21,004 bases of DNA, from contig NW_014579622.1 in assembly GCF_000485595.1 (NCBI RefSeq), forward strand, positions 6,391-27,394, read 5' to 3'. Numbering within the stretch: the stretch's first letter is position 1; the number at the start of each line of letters is the position of its first letter. Source of the DNA: Priapulus caudatus. Lineage: Eukaryota > Priapulida > Priapulimorpha > Priapulimorphida > Priapulidae. Below the pieces are notes generated by a model that saw only the letters and a list, made by a program, of their open reading frames with translations, did not search any database and was not told the DNA's origin. The position numbers and the translations under genes are program-made. Shown here one piece after another: positions 1 through 10,004 of the stretch.

Positions 1-239
1 GAAAATTCAAAAAAACAAACTTGTTACATTAACTAGAAATCGAAAACAGACAACGTGCAGTAGCAAATCTATACTCCTCTTCTCATAATCAAAATTGCCA
101 TAATATAATATAATAAAAATATAATAGAATTTTATTTTATTTAATTCGAATAATTTAATAACTATATAATTGAATGGTATTACAATTCGAATGTGTACGT
201 TAGAGATATAAAGCAATAATGCGGCGATAAACGTCACTG

Positions 240-396
240 CTACGGCTGACTAAGCAGTATTATCCTTACATTGTGCTCGACTGCCATTCGTACTGTCCGG
301 CGATTGAGACCGTCGCGCCATCTATGAGGATCTCGGGCATAGTGCGGCATGCCCAAGATGTCGATGAACCGACGCTGCCAGCCTTTCACCCCTTAG
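240..396 (-). pseudogene. possible LINE C-terminal tail remnant
   Basis: On the minus strand a frame of about 50 codons reads GWQRRFIDILG, then HYARDPHRWRDGLNRR. The pattern RRF-x-D-I followed by A-R-D-x-x-R-W-R resembles the short conserved tail found at the end of ORF2 in several LINE families. No reverse-transcriptase core adjoins it and there is a stop just upstream. The resemblance is from memory of the motif only; it could be chance. It is not in contact with the better LINE remnant at 7490-8157. Confidence 0.25.
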
Positions 397-1004
397 GAGT
401 TGTGTTCCTAGTCCATCTAAGTTCTTCCTGCTTCCGGTAACGAGCAGCCCCACTTGTTAGAACGCCGGCCAAGATACGACGGCCGTTTTACTAGTTTTTT
501 CCCTCTTTTAATTTGCACTTATCTTTCAGTGATCCCTGCGTTTATCGTGCTGGTATTTATATAAAGTTTTACATATCGATTTTAATACAACAGTTTACTC
601 GTATACTAAGTTGAAGCGGATTGAGTAAGACAACAACTTGGCTTTAGCTCCTTGCTTGTCGTTGAAAATTACGAAAAATTAGCAGACTGTTACATATAGC
701 AACCAGTTTCACGATGAGAAAATTGAGAAGAATACTGTGTGTAGTCTGAATAATCCAACTTTAATGAAGTTTATTATACGATAAAAAAAACAATTATGAA
801 TGGTAAATTAAGATGGTATATTAAAAAGCAATAGAGATTCGTCCCTGTTGGACCAAATAATAATGTTGAAGTTATAGCTTTTCTCTATTTATTCTGATTG
901 TATTAAGATTCTTCATTAGTATACAGCTCTTACGAATTCACGCATACAATAACCCCAGTTATCATACATCAGCTACAGTAAATATAATATACAAACCCGC
1001 AAAT

Positions 1005-1135
1005 ACGCCACAGACGACACGCGACGAACACACGCACACGCCACGAAACACGCCACACAGACACTACGCGCGCGCACACGCACATACACGCACACACGCG
1101 ATGCCGCGCACACACACGCGCACGCACATATACGC
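1005..1135. repeat. CA/CG-rich simple repeat
   Basis: This is a degenerate purine-pyrimidine alternating tract made of ACAC, ACGC and CGCG runs. The cysteine- and valine-rich open frame across it on the minus strand is a product of the repeat and is not a gene. Confidence 0.8.
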
Positions 1136-1330
1136 CCATAAAGTCTGTCGCTGTATACTATTACAAGTGTCATTACTTACTGAACGCATGTGAACTTTGA
1201 CAGAGAGATATTCCCCTTTCTCGTATGCATCTAGCAATAGTAAATGAAGAAATTACGTAGGGTTCACTACAAACAAAATCACAGTCACAATCGAAAAAAT
1301 GAAAAGAGTTCTTTAACACCTTTACTTTCT

Positions 1331-2028
1331 TTAAAGGCATAATTCATACCATTGATTATCAATTTAACGAATGCTACAGCTAACTGCGAACCTGTGTTTA
1401 ATAAGTACATTACCTTATAGCCAAACGCGCTATTAGTTTGTCCAATATCACTGCTGGTTACTAAAAATGTCCAATTGAAATCCGCAGTCCAAGAAATTGG
1501 TTGTTCACAGTTACAAACCGCCATGCCGCCGTAACCGCCGAACGGCGAGCGGTTCATACAGATATTAGTGCACCGGACATTTCGCACGTATGCTCGCGGC
1601 CGTCACTTGAGTTCGATCTTGTATCTGATTGCGCATTCCGTACTTTATGGCTTTTACTCATTGTCGGATTCGGAATAAATGAATATACGAAGTACTTGAG
1701 ATTACAAGCAACATATAATATGTTGCAACTAGGCAAATAATAACACCTAGGCAAACAATTTACCCGACAAACAATTTCGAGCTCAACATCTTAAGCAACA
1801 TGTGACGTCACAACGAACTCGCATGTTTATTTTGTTGGCATATAAAATTTAGCCGTTGTCGCCGATTACCAAATTACGGATTTCAAAATTAGACATTTCT
1901 TAATAATTTAGCAGTGATATTGGACAAACTAATACGCTTGGCTTAGCGAAGTACTATTAACTACACAAGGTGCCTTACGCTAGCCATTTCGTCAACTTTG
2001 CATAATCGATGTCGAATTATGCCTTTAA
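1331..2028. repeat. large imperfect inverted repeat (fold-back structure)
   Basis: The arm at about 1331-1502 is repeated in reverse complement at about 1865-2028. Shared blocks include AAAGGCATAATTC at the outer ends and TTAGTTTGTCCAATATCACT inside the arms, with several small indels between them. The spacer is about 360 bp. In the left arm, read on the minus strand, the shared segment is open for up to 100 codons (1285-1587); in the right arm the matching frame is broken. It could be a fold-back transposon, or an old gene fragment duplicated in inverse orientation. I do not recognise the encoded peptide (it includes SDIGQTNSAFGYKVMYLL). No clean target-site duplication was found. Confidence 0.6.
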
Positions 2029-2605
2029 CACAAATCGTTATGAAACGGCCACGGAACATGCGCAGCCGTATATATTCACACTATTGCTGAAAATTAATAT
2101 GCTAATAAAACATTAAATCAATGCTATTATGCAAGGCTCACTAATAAATCAGAAACCAGACCTTTTCACACAGCTGTTACGGATACTAAGAGATGAAAAT
2201 ATAAATTTTAAATGCCAAGTTCCAAAATACTAAGATTAGAAGCATTTTTGTCTGAAACATACATTTGCTATTTAGTATTGTTTATGTACCGACACCTTGA
2301 ACTGTGGAAAGATGTCAATACCTATTCGTCTCACCACTTCGGTCCAGTTACAGCTCACGTCTAGCGTCGTTACGGCGTGCGTCTAGTGTGCTACGAAACA
2401 GGCCGCATCACGTTCTTACGGCTACAACGATAGAAAGCTGCCACTGGGCGAATGCAACATATACGTCAGGCAACGTAACAACCGATAGGGCACCAAGTGT
2501 ACGCATGTACTCTATCGCAATGGAGTTCTAAGGGTGAAAAGCCCCGGCTCCATTAGACAGGAGATGTGTTATGCGAAAGGAGTGCGCACGTATAGGTTCT
2601 AGGTA

Positions 2606-2644
2606 ATATATATATGAATATATATATATTATATATATATAATA
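2606..2644. repeat. AT dinucleotide microsatellite
   Basis: The tract is a near-continuous run of TA steps, partly self-complementary, with a GA interruption near its start. Confidence 0.85.
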
Positions 2645-3518
2645 TGCCTTGCTTCTTTTTTACTCCAAATTTTATTGCATAGACATTAGTACGTATTCTA
2701 CGTTATACAGTCCAATAGTGGATTAATCACTAGATGTCCCTCCACCCGCTATGACTTTACCATACTACATAAAACTTGAAGTTACCTTATACTAGCTCAC
2801 CCGCTTTGAATTGCGTAGTGTTGCCGCGGCGAACTTTCCGGGTACTATATAACCGCCCCTAAAAATGTATATATAACTCTATCCAGAGGAGTTTCACGTG
2901 CGCAGTACCCTGTCGCACCTTCTGGCCGCTCAATAGGAACCATAAAACTCGTGGCTAAACGTCAGTGTATACGAAACGCTTCGCACCCACGAACGCGCGG
3001 ATACAGCACGCTCACATTACACACGTAAAGCGCCTACGCACCGCCGCCGCAACCGCCGCACCCACCGTTATGAAACTTACTGAAGCCTGCTCGAAATAAA
3101 ACTGCGATGGTGCGCTGAGGATATAGAATCAGTGCGGCGAACGGATGCACCGCCTCACATAAAAAAAACGAAAAAAAAACAAGTCATGCCCTGCCATTGC
3201 ATACGCCTGCATAGGCTGGCCGCTACGGGTCGACACAGAACACCACAGAACAACGAAAACAGAACAACAAGAAACAACACGAGCTTCTTGTGTTGCACTG
3301 GCCTCCTAGCTCATGTACTCAGCAGTGAATAGTCGTCCACATCCCGGTGGCGAAGTAAGCCTCTGACGTTGGTGCTACCTCTAGCGTTCAGCGCAGCGGC
3401 TCAATGAGCAGGCCTGGACCCCAACATGAACTGAGATCGATGTCGTAGGATTAGGGTCATTTGAAATACGCCGGAAAGAAAAGGCGTTACCAGTTTTTTT
3501 TTTCACGTTTGCGTCATT
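2645..3518. other. no gene seen
   Basis: No reading frame here looks like protein. From about 2800 to 3080 the DNA is richer in CpG and GC than its surroundings and has TATA-like strings (TATATAAC near 2845 and 2870). A promoter is possible, but no transcript or exon next to it supports one. Confidence 0.4.
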
Positions 3519-3615
3519 ATTTTATTATTATTATTATTATTATTATTGTTTGTTATAATATTATTATTTTATAATATACTACTATTATTATTGTTATTAT
3601 ATTGAATAATATTAT
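3519..3615. repeat. TTA trinucleotide microsatellite
   Basis: About ten near-perfect ATT/TTA units are followed by a degenerate AT-rich continuation with the same period. Confidence 0.85.
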
Positions 3616-6455
3616 TCTTATTATATGATATTTTGTTGATAAGTCGGATGAAGATATTCTGCTGAAAGCGTTACTAAAGTTCCCCGGGTGAGTGAAGCTT
3701 ATTTTAGAGTGCTTCGATAGTGCAGACACAAGACACCCCCACCTCGCCGATCGGTACCTACATCCAACGGAACGAAGGAGATAAGTATTGCGATTGCATC
3801 ATTAGCCCCGCAACGATCTTAACTCTTAATTAACTTACTCGTTCAATAGAGGGCGCCGCTCACGACATGTCTCTCACATGCGCGTGATGGAAGAGCGCTG
3901 TAGCAGATACGGGTAGCCAAGGACTATATCTGACGTGCATTGACTGTAAGACTCACCTGCTACATGTCTCCGTCTAAAGTACATGGATCCTGCGGCCGTC
4001 CATAACACGTAATCTTGTCCAAGAAAAATGGCAACATTAAACCTCTATCGCAAGCAGGGAGACTTATTTCGTCTAAGCGTTTTACATGCTTTTCGATTTA
4101 TCTAAAGGTGATCATTTTCAGCCAATATAATAGCGAATGTAATGATTTGGGTTTCATTAGGCTGTGGAATATGAACAAAATAGTCTATTTAGCCGTACGG
4201 AAAGCAACATTAAGAATAATTTTTTGTTATGCAATAGCTGATCAATTGCTCATATAATTGATATTCGCGTATAAGCTAGAGAATATGCCATGCTGCAAAA
4301 ATGAGATTTAGTCAGATATATTTGTGTCGAGGACTCCGTAAAACTATTTTTCACGGGTTTACTGAATATCTCTTGTTATTTATTTTTACGCCCACCATAC
4401 AGTCTTGTCTCAAGATAGATCATATTTTGCACGTGAAACTTTTAACATTTATATATTACTTATTATGCCCATGGCGCGTTTAATATTATTTCATATAAAT
4501 AAACGGTATAAAAATTATGCTCACGTGATGTATAATAAATTTATGGTGAAATGATTTCTAAGCGAAAGCTATCTATAAATAAGGGGTCCCGCATTCCACA
4601 GCGAGTTCGGTGGGGGCTATTATAGAACAAACGTTATATAATAGCACAGTTGCGATGGCTGCTCACACGTAACTGAACCTTATCCCAAGCCTGGTCAGAA
4701 CGAAATCATGCTTCGGTCCAAGTAGTTAGCCTAAAATTATCGCCTGAGGTTTAAAACCAATCAAATAAATAAATAATAAATGATATAATAATATATTAAT
4801 ATTATAAAAAATTATCATATATATATATATAATATATATATATATATAATGCCAATGGTCTAATGCTAATACTAATGGTTTACTCTGTGGTTAAAACCAG
4901 CTAACACGTCGACTATAGATATCGGTTATAACAGTATATGATATCGTCATGCAGCAATTGCGCCTACTAGTGGAATATTTGCGGCCAATTACGATAAATT
5001 GGTTGTTGCGAAAATCTATTACACTTATCATTCGCTAAAGATTATTTGGTAGAGAGATAGCCTTATAGGTCAATCAGGCCAAGTTTGTCCCATTTAAGTA
5101 GCAAACACGAATCGTTAAAGTATAATACTATCATATATTCCTTAAATCCCGTATGTTTCAATGATTTATCAGTTCATTTTTGTTTTGCCTCTAGTTTTCA
5201 ATTTGTCTCTGTTTTAATTACTCGTTGTTAGTATTAGATGCGTTTTCCAGCTTTTTGCTTGTAATCCTATGGCTGTTAAATGTTATTTCGTAGTCGGTAT
5301 CTCATCTAGGAATTTTTGGATTCATTTCCCCAGTTTATTCCTTCCTTTTTGGTCTGCTGTATAAAAACTTTCTCATTAATCTATTGTTTCCAACTTAATT
5401 AATATATTGAAGTAGCCAATAGATTTTGGTATGCTATTTTATCACGTTATTGGTAAAATTCCACAACTCTATCCTTTAATGCTTCCATGCGTGTTTTACT
5501 ATGGCTTTTATTTATTACGTAGACCTAAGCAAATACCCCGTCTCCGCACGGGTTGCAAGTTTGGCCAAAGTGCGACTGTTGGATATTGATAAACCGGTAA
5601 ATATTTGCGCCTCTTTTTTTGCGTTCTGGGTAACAATTTCTAAAGGATCTAAATTTTTACCCTTTTTAATTTTCGCGTACATGGAAGCATTCTCTTCAGT
5701 TCTACTCCATAAAATCAGCAAAATCTTTAACATGCTAGGCTGAAAGTAAAGACATCCTTTCATGTTACTCGATGAAACAGCAAAATTTTAAACAGGATAC
5801 CAGTAGTGTAGATTGATATTATAAGTTGGGTCGGTATGGGGTGGGTGCTACCTTAGTCGTTTACAAAGATTTCCGTGTAATGCCATTTTGCGGTGGAGCT
5901 ATCCTGTTTGTGAAAGCCTAATCTGATGAATGTTCGTCCACTTTATGAGATGTTGGGAGCAACCGCTGCCCGTGAAACGGCAACATATAAGCTGCCGTGC
6001 GGAAACACAGGACTGGAGGTTATAGAGTCTGAGTTTGTCCAAAAGTTTTGCTGGGACTTGTTTATAGTCATAGAGTACGCAAGTCTGATTGGAAATGAAT
6101 CCGCTGTAGTGTGAAGGAAAGTTTGCGTCGCCGGATGGGCAAGTTTAACACGCGGATAGGACTCGTGTGCAGGACATTAAGATTACGCTCTAGAATATAG
6201 TGTGGTTCCGAATGTATAGTCTGCCGTTGCCGTTGCCAATTCTTAGATATATAGGTTGCTAATAGCCATGATTATTGCCTCCTGGTTTTAAAAATGAGGC
6301 GGGTATGCGAGGATGCCAGTAGGCGGTATGTGATGTGAAGCGAAATTCCATGCGGTTAGTTTGTTGAGCCTCGTTTTCATCATGCGAATAGCTTTGTCTC
6401 CACTGTGGTAGGTTCTGACAAACCTCGTAGTCGTTAATGACTTTATATTATAATT
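3616..6455. other. AT-rich non-coding stretch, no supported gene
   Basis: The stretch has only short open frames without recognisable domains. It includes an AT dinucleotide tract at about 4785-4850. Frames on both strands stay open at 5501-5763; the minus one is charged and protein-like, but no family could be assigned. It is probably intergenic or intronic DNA with old decayed repeats. Confidence 0.4.
4785..4850. repeat. AT dinucleotide microsatellite
   Basis: Two runs of (AT)n are joined by AAT, preceded by an AT-only tract of AATA and ATTA units. Confidence 0.85.
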
Positions 6456-7003
6456 ATGTAAAGATATTATGTACCGTACGTAGCCCTAAAACAGTTTTGG
6501 TTGCGCGTGCAGAAACCTAATGTCGCGACACAAGAACAAAGAAGTGCTCGAATTATAAGATGACCCAGACACACTATTTCTTCAGCAAAGTCAGCAGCTA
6601 ATTATATTAAAACAATAAACGTGCATTCCTTGTTATCACCTTCCACACATAGTATATCAGCTCTACAGCACACGTACTGTACATCCAGTTAGTCACGTAC
6701 GTACAATCTCAGTCTACAGTCTGAGTTCACATACCACATCTCAAATCTACAGCTCACATACGCATGTAAAATATTTATGTACCGACGTAGGCCTAAGACA
6801 GTTTTGCGGCCGCGGCCAGAACCTAGTCGACACAGAAAAAGAATGCAATCGATATTATAAGATGACGCCAGACACACTATTTCTTCAATGCAAAGTCAGG
6901 AGCTAATTATAATATAAAGAAACCAATAAAACGTGCATTCCTTGCTTATTCACTTCCTACATATGTATATCAGTTCTTACAGTCACACGTACATGTTACA
7001 TCT
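6456..7003. repeat. direct duplication, unit about 307 bp
   Basis: The segment starting ATGTAAAGATATTATGTACC (6456) recurs as ATGTAAAATATTTATGTACC (6763). The two stay alignable through ATTATAAGATGAC, AGACACACTATTTCTTC, GTGCATTCCTTG and TATATCAG. Unit 1 is complete; unit 2 stops being recognisable at about 7003, directly against the inverted-repeat element that follows. Differences are mainly small indels with a few substitutions. No protein is encoded. Confidence 0.75.
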
Positions 7004-7005
7004 CA

Positions 7006-7363
7006 TCTAAATAATGTGAAATACATGTATAAGTGAGTACACAATAGAAATCTGTCTTTATCATGTCCTTAAACCCCCCATTTGTCATTAAATAGATCGC
7101 CTAGATATGATATATGAGTGATTTTTGATTACCTGATTACCTATAATATATCTTCTCTATCCTTTCTTTATTTGAGCAATTTCATGACCATTGTGTTTGC
7201 TTTTGTTTAATTAAATTCTAATCTTTTGATTGTGCTAATCTTTGACATGAGTGAGCGATTTTTGTAATTTTTTATATCTCCTATTCCATAGAATATCATT
7301 CATATATAGTAAAGGTCCGATTTCTATTGTGTCCACTATACATGTATTTTACATTAGTTAGAA
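7006..7363. mobile_element. MITE-like element with about 50-bp inverted ends
   Basis: The left end (7006-7058, containing TACATGTAT and ACACAATAGAAATC) is found in reverse complement at 7310-7363 (containing GATTTCTATTGTGT and ATACATGTATTTTACAT). The ends match over about 50 bp with a few differences. The core of about 250 bp is AT-rich and has no reading frame. Length and structure fit a non-autonomous DNA transposon. I could not define a target-site duplication, so the exact ends and the superfamily are open. Confidence 0.6.
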
Positions 7364-7489
7364 TAATTTAAACAGTCTAAATCATGCAGCATAGTACTGT
7401 TCCTAAATAGTTCCTTGCTTACACTATTTCTATTTGTTATGAAATTATCCATTTTTACTTACTGGTGTTCAAGTTTGATTATTGCTTTT

Positions 7490-8157
7490 CGTCATTTAAA
7501 ATAATTAATCCAGCATTGGTCCCTTCATCCTCTATACATAATTCTACCATTGCGTTCTTTTAACCATGCACTATCAAAAAAAGTTTTGGATCATCCCAAT
7601 ATTTTTCTTATATTGCTTATAATGTGATGTTTTTCTTTTGTTCCCTGCTTTTTATCCAATAATGCCCTTAGGACAAATAAATGTCTGTGTGCTAAAATCC
7701 CCTTCCCCCACTTTGGTTGTCAAGTGTCCATAATTTTTCTGTTTTACGTTGCCAGATTAGTCTCAAACTCATTTTACTTATAATATTTGTAAGAGATTCC
7801 TCTCCGTATTTTTAAGCGCTTATAGCACCCTTCCCTTTATAGACTTTTTAATTATCATTTATGCCATGCTTTGGTATTGATTTCACATGAGTAGTGAGTT
7901 TACTATTGATTTTATCGACTTTACTCATATCATTTCCTCCATAATCATAATTCGTAAACCATCCCTTTTATCTCCTTGCTTATTACTCTTAAGATCACTG
8001 ATTGTTCTTGCGTTGATCGTTGTCGCGTTATATCCTCTTCGTTAATTCTTGGTTTTATAGTTCTTATTCTTTGAAATGTTTTTCTACTGATCATAAATTT
8101 ACGGTCTTCCTCATTTTTTATGGGTTTTTCTCTAAGAGCCTCTTCAAAATATTCCAC
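7490..8157 (-). pseudogene. LINE reverse-transcriptase remnant, frameshifted
   Basis: Reading the minus strand from 8157 down gives pieces in different frames whose order matches the front half of a non-LTR retrotransposon reverse transcriptase. First comes VEYFEEALREKP with charged helical sequence to 7945 (compare the W-x-x-YFEELL linker before the RT domain). Then SLTNIISKMSLRLIW and DNQSGGRG at about 7812-7697 (compare L-T-K-I-I and NQSGFR-x-GR). Then HRHLFVLRALLDKKQ at about 7685-7640 (compare DHIFVLR-x-LL-x-K). Then KTFFDSAWLKERNG at about 7590-7550, where KAFDSV of motif A would be. Spacing between the linker and the RT blocks is about that of intact elements. The catalytic FADD box, the endonuclease and the tail are not seen. 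Several stops and frameshifts make it a dead fragment. The family assignment is inferred from motifs only. Confidence 0.55.
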
Positions 8158-8171
8158 ATATTCTTGTTTTA

Positions 8172-8226
8172 TTGGTCTCTCTCTCTCTATACTCTCTAGT
8201 TTTTTTTCTCTCTCTCTCTCTCTCTA
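8172..8226. repeat. TC microsatellite at the left edge of duplicated block 1
   Basis: The tract is CT runs with an internal CTATACTCTCTAG. Homology to the tract at 15883-15975 begins inside it, and the sequence left of it is unrelated to the sequence left of the second tract. Confidence 0.85.
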
Positions 8227-8327
8227 TCACAACCTGTCTCTCGTTCGCCTCCCGCCAACTGCCAAGAACCCCACGACGATTTCCCGCCTATAACCTGCGG
8301 GCCAACTGTTTCGCCGTGCTCTGCCGC

Positions 8328-9127
8328 CAGTGCCGGATTAACCATTAAGCAGACTAAGCACGTGCTTAGGGCACCAGGGCCAAAGAGGCACCACAAAGTT
8401 GGGAAAAGGGTGAAAAGAAAAAGAAAACGAATAAAGATTTGTACTTCCCAGGTGTACCACAAGGGGCCCCCAACAATACAATACAATACAAGGGGCCCCT
8501 AATGCCACCAAACAAGGTGCTAATTTCCAATTATCAGAAAGTGAAAGGTACTCAAAGACTTGTCAGACACTCATTGATGCTTATCCAGATGACATGAACA
8601 ACTCTTTGTCTACAGAGCTTCAGCAGTTCCATTCATATGTTCTTCATAAGTTTAAAACAACCAAGAAAACATCTTTCACTCACAACGAACTTTACAACAC
8701 AATTACAGAAGACAAACTAGAGAGTGCCTTTCCAAATGTTGAAATTGTCTTAAGAATATTTTTAACATTAATGGTCACCAACTGCACAACAGAGAGGTCT
8801 TTCTCACAACTGAAACGTGTAAAAAAAAAAAAATAGATTGACTCGTAGTCAGAATGAAGGTGTAAATGCATGTACGCTCAAAATTGCCTCAAATACCATC
8901 TCCTGTGATCTACATTTTAAAAAAGTTCTGGGGGAGGACCCCCATGCCCCCGTCTGTTTATCACCACCCTCCTTGAAATTCTACATACATTTTTGTACTG
9001 CTGCAACCTGCATTGTATATTTGGTCAGGCAGGTCAACAACTAAAATGGACTGGGTCAGTGTGGAAAGGAGAGGGGCACCAAGATTGGTCAGTGCTTAGG
9101 GCACCACTGAGCCTTAATCCGCCCCTG
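8328..9127 (+). mobile_element. hAT-type transposon relic, copy 1
   Basis: The left end is CAGTGCCGGATTAA; the right end, read in reverse, is CAGGGGCGGATTAA. Both are followed at a short distance by a GTGCTTAGGGCACC-type block. The 8-bp sequence TCTGCCGC lies directly on both sides (8320-8327 and 9128-9135), which is the target-site duplication expected of hAT elements. The 800-bp element keeps only the C-terminal part of a transposase, so it is an internally deleted, non-autonomous relic. The same insertion with the same flank is in block 2, so it predates the duplication. Confidence 0.85.
8594..9044 (+). pseudogene. hAT transposase C-terminal dimerisation region, broken
   Basis: The frame 8594-8836 gives 80 residues, with LESAFPNVEIVLRIFLTLM and then CTTERSFSQLKRVK. 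This is the pattern of the hAT C-terminal dimerisation domain (L-x-x-L-x-x-x-P-x-S/T-x-x-x-E-R-S-F-S-x-L-K). After a run of A at about 8820 the frame shifts, and the expected continuation NRLTRSQNEGVNACTLKIAS reads in another frame to 9044. The DDE catalytic part and the BED-type zinc finger are absent. It closely resembles domesticated and transposon ZMYM/ZBED-like proteins, but its position inside terminal repeats with target-site duplications shows a transposon remnant. The start codon is not meaningful. Confidence 0.75.
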
Positions 9128-9135
9128 TCTGCCGC

Positions 9136-9431
9136 TAGAGGGGGGACTACTGCACCCAACATGGTGGCCCTCTTTGTTGATATCTTAACAATCGGTAAGC
9201 AAACCCAAGACAAAACAGGACAAAAGGACAGAACAATTAGACAATCACAAACACTAAACATTTACCAATATCCCGGTTCCCAGGGAGCTACCCCCCCCCC
9301 CACCGTACTGGAAGCCTGAGGGCCCGGCGCCACCGCTACAATTGCATAGATAGCGGTAAACATACATCGGTAGACTGCTGCCGAAACACTTCCTGACAGT
9401 TTATATAGCAGCAGCCAGAATCACACAGCAA
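9136..9431. other. spacer between hAT relic and array, no gene
   Basis: The spacer continues the sequence into which the hAT element inserted (GGGGGACTACTGCACCCAAC), contains a C homopolymer at about 9290-9301 and runs into the first array unit at about 9417. The same spacer is in block 2 (16858-17150). Confidence 0.5.
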
Positions 9432-9592
9432 CCTCCCCTCATATACATACCGCATTGACTCACCAACTCAATACACTCATCCTTCCCACGCGAACAAGAC
9501 CCAATAGTCGCCTAGCGTAGAAAGCCTTTTGTTCAAAATCGAACAAAGAAAAAGTTCGTCTAGCATCGTGTCAGGGAAGCATCGCTGGCTGA

Positions 9593-10004
9593 GGGTAATG
9601 CTATCCCCCGGGCGTGGAGGGAGGTGACCGCAACGTACGTGGCAGCACTAGTGTTGGGATAGTGTTAGGATTAGGGTTAGGGTCAGGGTTTAGGGTAGGG
9701 TTAAGGGATTAGGTTAGGGTTAGGCGTAGGATTAGGGGTTAGGGTTAGGGTTAAGGTTAGGATTAGGGTTTAGGGTTAGCGGTTTTTGCCCCTCATGGAT
9801 ATCTGTCCACCACACCAATAGATTAATTTTGTGGACAGCGAAATGCCTAAATATATGAAAAGCGCGGCGACACATATATCATTTAGTGTGAAGTGTTAGT
9901 GTTGGCGTGTTGAGATGAGTGTTACCGCGTTAGGTTTAACGTTTGAACGTCATCGTCAACGTATCACGTGACCTCCGCTCCACGCCCGGGGGATAGCAAC
10001 ACCC
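9593..10004. mobile_element. inverted-repeat element with TTAGGG-like core, copy 1
   Basis: The ends match over about 35 bp in inverted orientation: GGGTAATGCTATCCCCC on the left, and GGGTGTTGCTATCCCCC as the reverse complement of the right end, continuing with GGGCGTGGAG and GAGGT. It sits inside array unit 1 at GCTGGCTGA (9584-9592) and is followed by GCTATCTGA (10005-10013), which fits a 9-bp target-site duplication. The other units show the empty site, a single GCTGGCTGA running into TTGATTT. The element is 412 bp with no transposase, so it is non-autonomous. GGG ends with a 9-bp duplication could suit Mutator-like or Merlin-like families; the superfamily is not settled. Confidence 0.8.
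9664..9780 (+). repeat. degenerate telomere-type TTAGGG tract, copy 1
   Basis: The tract has about 18 TTAGGG-like units with variants such as TTAGGA, TCAGGG and TTTAGGG, all in one orientation. It lies wholly inside the inverted-repeat element, so it is an interstitial sequence carried by a transposon and not a chromosome end. Confidence 0.85.

Noticed and set aside
2304-2531. 75-codon plus-strand frame
   Set aside because: No domain, no splice or promoter context; the length is within chance expectation for this composition.
8196-8486. 96-codon minus-strand frame
   Set aside because: It spans the TC tract, the target-site duplication and the hAT terminal repeat, so it cannot be a native gene.
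9664-9780. Chromosome end or telomere
   Set aside because: The repeats are degenerate, short and enclosed by inverted ends inside an array unit; sequence continues on both sides.
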